Positions 25,812-32,810 of a stretch of 64,000 bases of DNA are shown piece after piece; position 1 is the first letter of the stretch; every line of letters starts with the position of its first letter. A program made the position numbers and the translations under genes. The stretch is from assembly GCF_004785685.1 (NCBI RefSeq), contig NZ_SRPF01000003.1:310001-374000 (forward strand), read 5' to 3'. The DNA comes from Marinobacter confluentis. Its GTDB lineage: Bacteria > Pseudomonadota > Gammaproteobacteria > Pseudomonadales > Oleiphilaceae. A model generated the notes under the pieces. That model did not search any database. It was given only the letters and a program-made list of their open reading frames with translations, and had not been told where the DNA came from.

Positions 25812-27179
25812 ATGAAAAAACTGAGCCCGGTGGACCAGGTTTTCCTGTGGCTGGAAAAACGCCAGCAACCCATGCACGTGGGCGGGCTTCAGCTGTTTTC
25901 CTTCCCCGAGGATGCACCGGACAATTATGTCGCGCAGCTTGCGGATCAGTTACGCAGCCAGACCGCCGTCACCGCGCCCTTCGAACGGCGACTGGGCAGC
26001 CGTTTTGGCCAGCCGGTCTGGGTGGATGATGAACACCTGGACCTGGAACATCATTTCCGGTTCGAAGCTCTGCCAACGCCTGGCAGAATCCGCGAACTGC
26101 TGGCGTTTGTGTCCGCCGAGCACAGCCACCTGATGGACCGGGAAAGGCCACTCTGGGAATTTCACCTGATCGAGGGCCTGAAGGACCGGCAGTTTGCGGT
26201 ATACACCAAGGTGCACCATTCCCTGGTCGATGGCGTGTCGGCCATGCGCCTGTTCCAGCGCATGCTGTCGACCGACCCGGACGAGCGCAACATGCCGCCG
26301 ATCTGGAGCCTGCCCCGCCGCAGCCGCGGCCATGGCGACGACAGCGGGCCGTCCATGTGGCGCAACGTAGCCCATTTGCTGGGGGAATCGGGGAAACAGC
26401 TGGGCACGGTCCCCGCGGTGACCAAGGCGCTGTTAAGCACCGTCAACCGGGCCCGGAAGGACCCGGCCTACGACTCCATCTTCCACGCGCCCAGGTGTGT
26501 CCTGAACGGCAAGATCACCGGCTCCCGCCGATTTGCCGCCCAGTCCTACTGCCTGAAACGCATCAAGGCGGTGTGCAAGGCGTCAGATACCACGGTCAAT
26601 GATGTGGTCATGGCCATGTGCGCCTCGGCGCTTCGCACCTATCTAATGAACCAGGACGCGCTGCCGGAAAAACCCCTGGTGGCCATGGTGCCGGTATCCC
26701 TGCGCAAGGATGACAGCTCCGAAGGCAATCAGGTGGGCATCATCCTGGCCTCCCTGGGCACCCATCTGAACGATGCGGCGGGGCGCCTGAATTATATCCG
26801 CGAGGATGTGAAAGCTTCCAAAGAGCGCTACGCCAGCATGTCCTCGGAGGAAATCCTGAACTACACCTCGCTGCTGCTGGCACCGGCGGGTTTCAACCTG
26901 CTGACCGGCCTGGCGCCGAAATGGCAGACCTTCAATGTCGTGATCTCCAACGTGCCCGGGCCGAAAGAACCCAGTTACTGGAATGGGACGAGGCTTGAGG
27001 GCATGTACCCGGTTTCCATCGCCATGGACCGGATTGCCCTGAACATGACCCTGACCAGCTACTGCGACCAGATCGAATTCGGCCTGATCGGCTGCCGCCG
27101 CACCCTGCCCAGCCTCCAACGCATGCTCGACTATCTGGAAGACGGGCTGACCGACCTTGAGAAGGCCTTGGGCCTCTGA
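25812..27179 (+). CDS. Wax ester synthase/diacylglycerol acyltransferase (WS/DGAT)
   Basis: A 455-residue bifunctional acyltransferase that joins acyl-CoA to fatty alcohols (wax esters) or diacylglycerol (triacylglycerol). The catalytic motif HHSLVDG is at about 132-138, preceded by PLWEFHLIEGL; TVNDVVMAMCASALR (about 265) and the late NVVISNVPGP are also family hallmarks. The N-terminus QQPMHVGGLQLFSFPED closely resembles Marinobacter WS enzymes as I recall them. The start at 25812 was chosen because it begins the conserved domain (MKKLSPVDQVF), rather than 20 codons upstream. It is a single gene, convergent with the TM2 gene, supporting carbon storage in a hydrocarbon-degrading marine bacterium. 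Confidence 0.95.
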   Translation: MKKLSPVDQVFLWLEKRQQPMHVGGLQLFSFPEDAPDNYVAQLADQLRSQTAVTAPFERRLGSRFGQPVWVDDEHLDLEHHFRFEALPTPGRIRELLAFVSAEHSHLMDRERPLWEFHLIEGLKDRQFAVYTKVHHSLVDGVSAMRLFQRMLSTDPDERNMPPIWSLPRRSRGHGDDSGPSMWRNVAHLLGESGKQLGTVPAVTKALLSTVNRARKDPAYDSIFHAPRCVLNGKITGSRRFAAQSYCLKRIKAVCKASDTTVNDVVMAMCASALRTYLMNQDALPEKPLVAMVPVSLRKDDSSEGNQVGIILASLGTHLNDAAGRLNYIREDVKASKERYASMSSEEILNYTSLLLAPAGFNLLTGLAPKWQTFNVVISNVPGPKEPSYWNGTRLEGMYPVSIAMDRIALNMTLTSYCDQIEFGLIGCRRTLPSLQRMLDYLEDGLTDLEKALGL

Positions 27180-27181
27180 CC

Positions 27182-27592
27182 TCAGAGGCCTGAGGCAATC
27201 TCGCGATTGCGGGTCGAGATCTGATCGTTCATGGTCCAGAAATCATAAAGCACACCCACCAGGAACAGGCCGCCGGTGAGAAGGTAGATGATACCGGTGA
27301 TCCACTTGCCCATGTACATGCGGTGGATGCCGAATACCCCCAGGAAGGTCAGCAGGATCCAGCTGATGTTGTAACTGACCTCCCCCTCTTCAAACCGCAG
27401 GTCAGCCTCCCGATCCATAGCGGGAATCAGGAACAGGTCGATCAACCAGCCGATAAATAACAGCCCAAGCGTGAAGAACCAGATGGTGCCGGTAATGGGT
27501 TTTCCGTAGTAGAACCGGTGAGCCCCCAGAAAGCCGAAAATCCAGAGTAGGTAGCCGATGAGTTTGCTGTGGGTATCCTGATTTGGTGCCAT
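27182..27592 (-). CDS. TM2-domain membrane protein
   Basis: A 136-residue protein with two TM2-like units, each a helix pair with a G-x-H-R-x-Y motif: GFLGAHRFYYGKPITG (about 19-34) and GVFGIHRMYMGKWITG (about 84-99). Four membrane segments result. TM2 proteins are of unknown function in bacteria. The protein starts with a short polar tail. The gene ends 2 bp from the convergent WS/DGAT gene and starts 21 bp after the diguanylate cyclase stop on the same strand, so the two may be co-transcribed. Confidence 0.85.
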   Translation of the reverse strand: MAPNQDTHSKLIGYLLWIFGFLGAHRFYYGKPITGTIWFFTLGLLFIGWLIDLFLIPAMDREADLRFEEGEVSYNISWILLTFLGVFGIHRMYMGKWITGIIYLLTGGLFLVGVLYDFWTMNDQISTRNREIASGL

Positions 27593-27613
27593 GGTTTCAT
27601 TCCCGGGTTAGGT

Positions 27614-28720
27614 CTAGCTTTGGGTTCGTCTGTCTGAGGGCTGGCCAGCGGCTCTGACAGCAGATACACCGGCGCGTACCACCGTATTTCGACCTGACTG
27701 TTTGCCGGTGTACAGACAGCGGTCGGCTACCCGGTACAGGGTCTCAGCGCTGCGGCCATGCTCGGGAAAATGGGCAATGCCAAAAGACGCAGTCAGGCGA
27801 ATGGTTGCATCACCATAAGGGACTTCCATCCGGGCAATGCGCTCCCGCAGTTCGTCCACCAGCTCGTAGGAATCATCAAACTTCAGATCCCGCAGGATCA
27901 ACCCGAATTCCTCCCCGCCCAGCCGAGCGACCGAATCCGTGGTTCTCACCCGCTCGGTCAGCAAGGTTCCAATTCGGGTGAGGGTCTGATCACCGGCGTC
28001 ATGCCCCATGGTGTCGTTCACCACTTTGAAGTGGTCCAGGTCCATGATTACCAGCGCAAAACCGGACCCGCTACGGGCGCATTCGGCAACGGTTCTGGTC
28101 AGGGTGCTGTGAAAGCTGGCACGGTTGGCGAGGCCAGTCAGGAAATCACTCTGGGCCATGGTGAACAGTTTCATCTCAGCCTCTTCACGCCGGGTTTCGT
28201 AGATGTGAACAAAGGCCAGCATCAACACCGCACATAAAACCAGATTCAGCAGGTCGATAACAGCAATGACGTTACCGAGCGAGGTGGAAACGGCATAAAC
28301 AACGCAACCAGCCAGCAGGAAAGGCGCGCTGAGCCGGAAACCCGCCCTTTTGCCAAGCAGCAGATACGACAGCACCGGGATCATCAGAATCCAGACATAC
28401 GCGGTAATCGACGCGTCCGGCACGATGAGGATAAGCAGGGCAAAGGAAAAGCCGGAAATCAGGTAACCATAGATCCAGCGTTCAAGATTGGGGGTCCTGC
28501 GGATACGGTAACGACCGAAAAACAGCAGACCACTGACCAGGAACTCGGCCGAGGCCAGCAACAGATGATTGTTCAGAAACTGCAGGGTTCCGAATACCAT
28601 CAGGGCGCCGCCGGTCACCAGAAAAAGCGTCCGCATCAGCGAGCGCCGGTGACCATCCCTTAGGCCTGAGCGACTCTGCTCAAGTGAGAGACCGAGATCG
28701 GTCTCCTGGGGTGTCGTCAT
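27614..28720 (-). CDS. Membrane diguanylate cyclase (GGDEF)
   Basis: A 368-residue protein with about six membrane helices in the first 180 residues and a C-terminal GGDEF domain (about 190-350). The active-site motif is GGEEF in ARLGGEEFGLIL, and the substrate region DLDHFKVVNDTMGHDAGD is intact, so it should make cyclic di-GMP. An RxxD inhibitory site is not obvious before the motif. The integral membrane part resembles 7TM- or MASE-type sensors, but no named family was recognised with confidence. It precedes the TM2 gene. Confidence 0.9.
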   Translation of the reverse strand: MTTPQETDLGLSLEQSRSGLRDGHRRSLMRTLFLVTGGALMVFGTLQFLNNHLLLASAEFLVSGLLFFGRYRIRRTPNLERWIYGYLISGFSFALLILIVPDASITAYVWILMIPVLSYLLLGKRAGFRLSAPFLLAGCVVYAVSTSLGNVIAVIDLLNLVLCAVLMLAFVHIYETRREEAEMKLFTMAQSDFLTGLANRASFHSTLTRTVAECARSGSGFALVIMDLDHFKVVNDTMGHDAGDQTLTRIGTLLTERVRTTDSVARLGGEEFGLILRDLKFDDSYELVDELRERIARMEVPYGDATIRLTASFGIAHFPEHGRSAETLYRVADRCLYTGKQSGRNTVVRAGVSAVRAAGQPSDRRTQS

Positions 28721-28808
28721 GAAACTGAATTCCGTAACAAGAGGCGATAGTTAACCGCCTCATCGATGGGAATATACAGCGCCTTCAGAAGGGCAGCAAT
28801 ACAGCGCC

Positions 28809-29624
28809 TCAAATGTACAGGTTTTTCCGGGAGAACCGCTCAACCAGAGGCTGATAGGACGCACCAAGCACCCGGTTCAACGCCTCGATACCCCAGGCGT
28901 CCGGCCCGACCAGAATACGTGACTCGTCTTTCAGAATGCCCTTCACGATCGTGGCAGCGGCTTTTTCCGGTGTGGTCATAGCCAGTTTGTCGAAACCTGC
29001 CCGCAAGGTCTCGGCGTTATCAGACAACCCCATGCGGGCGGAATTGGCGATATTGGTACGAATACCCCCCGGATGCACGCAACTGACCGCCACCGGCTGC
29101 TTTTCCAGCTTCATTTCCTGGCGCAGGGCCTCGGTGAAGCCGCGCACGGCAAATTTGGCGGCGTTGTAAGCGCTCTGTTTGGGCACGCCAATCAGCCCGA
29201 ACACGCTGGAGATATTCACCACGTGGCCATCACCGGAAGCAATCAGATGGGGCAGAAACGCACGGGTACCATGGGCGACGCCCCAGAAATCAATATCCAT
29301 CACCCATTTGAAATCATCATCCGTCATTTCCCGAACGGATGCATTCAGCGCCACGCCCGCATTATTGATGATCAGGTTCACGACGCCAAAATCGCCGACC
29401 ACCTGGTCCGCATGGGCGTATATCGCATCCCTGTCAGCCACATCCAGCAGATAGGTGCGCACTTCCGTTTCGTGACAGGCAGCTGCGGTTTCCGCCAGCC
29501 CCAGCTCGTTCACGTCTGACAGGGCAAGCCGGCACCCCTTGTTAGCCAGCGCCTTTGCCAGGGTACGACCAATGCCCGATCCTGCGCCAGTGACTACGGC
29601 TACACGGTTGTTCAGATCTTTCAT
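28809..29624 (-). CDS. Short-chain dehydrogenase/reductase (SDR)
   Basis: A 271-residue classical SDR. The cofactor motif GAGSGIGRTL is at about 13-22, NNAG at about 90-93, and the catalytic Ser (NISSVFG), Tyr and Lys (SAYNAAKFA) are all present. The acidic residue after the second strand (SDVNE) favours NAD over NADP. The ATG at 29624 has an AAAGGTCACC sequence upstream; the much longer open frame beyond it reads through the divergent region and is not used. The substrate is unknown; the nearby lipid-storage enzyme makes a lipid-related ketone or alcohol conceivable, but this is a guess. It is divergent from the NfeD gene. Confidence 0.88.
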   Translation of the reverse strand: MKDLNNRVAVVTGAGSGIGRTLAKALANKGCRLALSDVNELGLAETAAACHETEVRTYLLDVADRDAIYAHADQVVGDFGVVNLIINNAGVALNASVREMTDDDFKWVMDIDFWGVAHGTRAFLPHLIASGDGHVVNISSVFGLIGVPKQSAYNAAKFAVRGFTEALRQEMKLEKQPVAVSCVHPGGIRTNIANSARMGLSDNAETLRAGFDKLAMTTPEKAAATIVKGILKDESRILVGPDAWGIEALNRVLGASYQPLVERFSRKNLYI

Positions 29625-29799
29625 AACGGGTGACCTTTTATTGTTTGGTAGGGTTGCAGCTACTTTAGCAGGTGTCCGATCGGAACCTATGGCAAATCTG
29701 AGCGGGAATCCGGGCAAATCAGCCAGTACCGGTGACCCCCAGTGCCGCCGCGGGGTACAATACCGGCCCGATCCACTTACCGATAATGGATGCGCGTCT

Positions 29800-30258
29800 A
29801 TGGAATGGAGTCTCACGCATTTCTGGCTGATTCTTGCCCTGATTCTGGGTCTTGCCGAACTGACATCCGGTGTGCTGGTGCTGTTGGCATTGGGCATTGC
29901 GGCGGCGCTGACTGCAGTCCTGGCCTTTATCGGCGCCCCCTTTGAGTGGCAACTGGCCGGCATGGGTGTGTTTTCCGGCGTTCTGGTGCCGGTGGCCGTC
30001 AAATGGATCAAGCCCCGGTTTACCCCGAAAGGTGTTGCCTACGGCACGACCGGCACCGGTGTCGAGAACGGCACCGCCTACCAGATCATCAAACGGGATT
30101 TTGACAACGCCAGTGGCGTAAAGGTCAACGGCGATTTCTACCGTATCCGGGTCCGGGATACCGGGGAAACCGAACTGCCTGACGGCACCCGCGTTATTTT
30201 CAGAAGCTTCGACGGCACCACCGCCGTTGTTGATAAAGACCATCAGAAGGAGCAGTGA
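29800..30258 (+). CDS. NfeD-like membrane protein, short form
   Basis: A 152-residue protein with two to three membrane helices (about 8-72) and a C-terminal OB-fold beta-barrel (about 85-148), the short NfeD type (NfeD1b-like), which pairs with stomatin-family proteins. The start at 29800 (MEWSLTHFW) fits the usual N-terminus. Its stop overlaps or nearly touches the start of the stomatin gene, so they form one operon. The pair is thought to organise membrane microdomains; the precise role is not known. Confidence 0.88.
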   Translation: MEWSLTHFWLILALILGLAELTSGVLVLLALGIAAALTAVLAFIGAPFEWQLAGMGVFSGVLVPVAVKWIKPRFTPKGVAYGTTGTGVENGTAYQIIKRDFDNASGVKVNGDFYRIRVRDTGETELPDGTRVIFRSFDGTTAVVDKDHQKEQ

Positions 30259-30260
30259 AC

Positions 30261-31295
30261 ATGGAGAGTATGTTGTCACCGGGGCTGGTTATCAGCCTGA
30301 TCGTTGTTGCCATCGGCATTTTCATCATCGCCAAGGGCCTGGTTATTGTGCGCCAGTCCGAGGTCATGGTGATCGAACGCCTGGGTTCCTTCAACCGCGT
30401 GCTGGAAAGCGGTGTGAACATCATCGTGCCGTTTATCGACCGGCCACGCCCAATCACCATGATCCGCTACGTTAGGGTAGGTGAAGACTATCATCCGACC
30501 AGCAGCGACGAAGTCCGCATTGATCGCCGGGAAACAGTGATGGACTTCCCGGGCCAGCCGGTGGTGACCACAGACAACGTCACCGTGAAAATCAACGGCG
30601 CCCTCTACTATCAGATCATCGACCCACGCCGCGCGGTCTATGAGGTAGCGAACATGTCCCAGGCAGTGGAAGTGCTGGCCAAGACCACGCTGCGCTCGGT
30701 GGTGGGCAAAATGGAACTGGACAAGCTGTTCGAATCCCGCAGTGAAGTGAACAGCGCCATTCAGGCTGAAATGGAAGAAGCCGCTTCCAAATGGGGTGTA
30801 AAGCTGACCCGGGTGGAAGTCCAGGACATCAGCATGCCGGAAGAGGTCGAAGAAGCCATGCGCCTGCAGATGGCCGCCGAGCGTAAGCGCCGGGCCACGG
30901 TCACCGAGGCTGAGGGCGAGAAGACGGCGGCGATTGCCATGGCCCAGGGTGAACGTGAATCTGCCATCCTTAACGCCCAGGGCGACAAGGAATCCGCGAT
31001 CCTCCGGGCTGAAGGCGAGAAAGAATCCATTCGCCTGGTGCTCAGCGCCATGGGTGAATCCGAGGAAAACAAACAGACGGTCATTGGCTATCTGTTAGGC
31101 CAGAGCTACATCAAGGTTCTTCCCAACATGGCGAAAGACGGCGAGCGCGTATTCGTGCCTTACGAGTCATCTGCTCTGTTGGGCTCCATGGGCATGTTCC
31201 GCGAACTGGCCGGCAGCCCGGAGGACCTGGTTCGCAGAAACCTGAACCAGAACGCACTCAAGAGCGGTATGATTGCCGGATCCGGTACCGACTAA
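30261..31295 (+). CDS. Stomatin/SPFH-family membrane protein (QmcA-like)
   Basis: A 344-residue SPFH protein: an N-terminal membrane helix (about 7-29), the SPFH domain (about 30-200; VRQSEVMVIERLGSFNRVL, TTLRSVVGKMELDKL) and a long Glu/Ala-rich coiled coil (about 205-270) with a repeated AQGE/AEGEKES pattern. The C-terminus carries a Met/Gly stretch. Start 30261 (ATG) follows AGAAGGAGCAGTGAAC; a GTG two codons earlier is an alternative. It should form large rings in the inner membrane together with NfeD. Its last bases overlap the convergent YfbR-like gene by 4 bp. Confidence 0.92.
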   Translation: MESMLSPGLVISLIVVAIGIFIIAKGLVIVRQSEVMVIERLGSFNRVLESGVNIIVPFIDRPRPITMIRYVRVGEDYHPTSSDEVRIDRRETVMDFPGQPVVTTDNVTVKINGALYYQIIDPRRAVYEVANMSQAVEVLAKTTLRSVVGKMELDKLFESRSEVNSAIQAEMEEAASKWGVKLTRVEVQDISMPEEVEEAMRLQMAAERKRRATVTEAEGEKTAAIAMAQGERESAILNAQGDKESAILRAEGEKESIRLVLSAMGESEENKQTVIGYLLGQSYIKVLPNMAKDGERVFVPYESSALLGSMGMFRELAGSPEDLVRRNLNQNALKSGMIAGSGTD

Positions 31296-31885
31296 CCCAG
31301 CAGGTTGTCCAACGGCCGCTGGTAGCTGGGCGCAAACACTTGCAGAAAATACATCACTTCCGGCAGGGCATCGGTTTCCAGCTTCTGCCGGATGTGCCCG
31401 GCGGCGGGCTCGAATTCCTTGTTACCCGCCTGTATTTCGGCCTCGCACTTCAGCAGGGCGGACAGCCGGTCAGCGGCCTTGATCAGCTCTTTTTCCTCGC
31501 CAGACCAGAGGGACTCCTGAATGTAAGGGGCAAAATCCTTTCTCAGATCATCCGGTAACAGAGCAAGCAGTTCGCCTTCCGCCTTGTGCTCAATATCGCT
31601 GAACGCTTCCCGCATCACCCTGGAATGGTATTTGACCGGGGTCGGCATATCGCCCGTAATCACCTCGGTGGCGTCATGGTAGAGCGCCGCTGTCGCAATC
31701 CGGTCGACATTAACGCTGCCGTCAAAATGCCGGTTACGGATAATGGCCAGAGCGTGGGCCAGGGTGGCCACTTCCCAGCTGTGCGTCGCAACATTTTCTT
31801 CGATGGCATTGCGCATCAAACCCCAGCGCTTTATCCAGCGAAGCCGGGAGACGTAGGCAAAGAAATGGCTGGTCGGGCGAACCAT
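31292..31885 (-). CDS. HD-domain 5'-deoxynucleotidase, YfbR-like
   Basis: A 197-residue protein strongly resembling E. coli YfbR, a metal-dependent phosphatase that removes phosphate from deoxynucleoside 5'-monophosphates. The HD ligands are visible: His in ATHSWEVATLAHA, the HD pair in LYHDATEVITGDMPTPVKY and the later Asp in IKAADRLSALLKC. The start at 31885 (MVRPTSHFFAYVSRLRWIKRW) matches the family N-terminus; codons upstream are unlike the family. The gene is convergent with the stomatin gene and divergent from a solute-binding-like gene across a short region containing a palindrome. Confidence 0.9.
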   Translation of the reverse strand: MVRPTSHFFAYVSRLRWIKRWGLMRNAIEENVATHSWEVATLAHALAIIRNRHFDGSVNVDRIATAALYHDATEVITGDMPTPVKYHSRVMREAFSDIEHKAEGELLALLPDDLRKDFAPYIQESLWSGEEKELIKAADRLSALLKCEAEIQAGNKEFEPAAGHIRQKLETDALPEVMYFLQVFAPSYQRPLDNLLG

Positions 31886-31952
31886 TAAAACTGCTCCTTT
31901 GAGATAACTGTTCCAGATTTCGGCTTTTTGGCAGCACAAGGTAATGCTATTC

Positions 31953-31966
31953 TGAATGTACATTCA
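31953..31966. promoter_or_regulatory. Perfect 14-bp palindrome in divergent promoter region
   Basis: TGAATGTACATTCA is a perfect inverted repeat between the YfbR-like gene and the solute-binding-like gene; a further half-site (TGAATGTGC) starts at 31972, 19 bp on. It is a plausible operator for an unidentified regulator. Confidence 0.4.
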
Positions 31967-31991
31967 ATCTTTGAATGTGCTGCATGGAGCC

Positions 31992-32810
31992 ATGATGTCA
32001 AAGCCTCTGAAACACGCGACCCTGTTGTACGCATGCCTTGTCATCACCGGTGCTCTGCCAGTATTTGCCTCTGAGCCTACCAGTGTCCGGGTCGGAGTCT
32101 ACAATTTCCCGCCGGTGGCGATGGTTGATCAGCACAACCGGGCCATGGGTCTGCTGGGCGATCTGCTGGATGAATTCCGCACCCTGAAACCTGAACTCTC
32201 GTTCGAGATACTTCATACGTCGCCGAAACGCCGGCACCTGGATTTCCGGAACGGCCTGTTCGACGTCATATTCTTTGAACATCCAGAGTGGGGCTGGACG
32301 TCTGAGCCCGTAGACATCTTTGGCCCGATTCTCAAAGACGAAGAAGTCTACGTTACCCTGAACAAGCCCGACCGGGGCCAGAATTTCTTCGACAACGTCA
32401 GTGAGCGCCGCATCGTTGCCATTGCCGGCTATCACTATGGCTTTGCCGGGCTGGAAACCGACAGCGAAACCCTCCAGAAACATTTTAATGTCGAGCTGTC
32501 CCACAGCCACCAGCGCAACCTGGATCTGATACTGGCTGACCGGCCGTCGGTTGCAGAGGTGGCGGTGGTCAGTCGGTCTTTCCTCGGGGCCTACTTTTCA
32601 CGTTTTCCGGACCAGCGCGACGAATTGCTCGTTTCCGACACAGTGGATCAATCCTACGAACTGCACGTTGTTACCCGTAAAGGCGGACCGATCGATGCTG
32701 AAACCATCGAGAGCCTGCTTCAGCCCCTGATTGCCAGCGGGCGGTATCAGGAGCTGGTGGCCAGGCACGGCCTGCAGTTGCCGGCTAGCGGGCTTCCAGC
32801 TCAAAATTGA
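31992..32810 (+). CDS. Periplasmic solute-binding-like protein (SBP_bac_3 type)
   Basis: A 272-residue protein with a signal peptide (about 1-27, ending VFAS) and a bacterial family 3 solute-binding fold: VRVGVYNFPPVAMVD at the start and an alternating two-lobe pattern ending in ASGRYQELVARHG, typical of amino-acid-binding-like proteins. No transporter genes are adjacent, so it may be a stand-alone binding or sensor protein. Two adjacent ATG codons (31992, 31995) could serve as start after CATGGAGCC. The 3' end overlaps the convergent DUF748 gene by 26 bp. Confidence 0.8.
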   Translation: MMSKPLKHATLLYACLVITGALPVFASEPTSVRVGVYNFPPVAMVDQHNRAMGLLGDLLDEFRTLKPELSFEILHTSPKRRHLDFRNGLFDVIFFEHPEWGWTSEPVDIFGPILKDEEVYVTLNKPDRGQNFFDNVSERRIVAIAGYHYGFAGLETDSETLQKHFNVELSHSHQRNLDLILADRPSVAEVAVVSRSFLGAYFSRFPDQRDELLVSDTVDQSYELHVVTRKGGPIDAETIESLLQPLIASGRYQELVARHGLQLPASGLPAQN

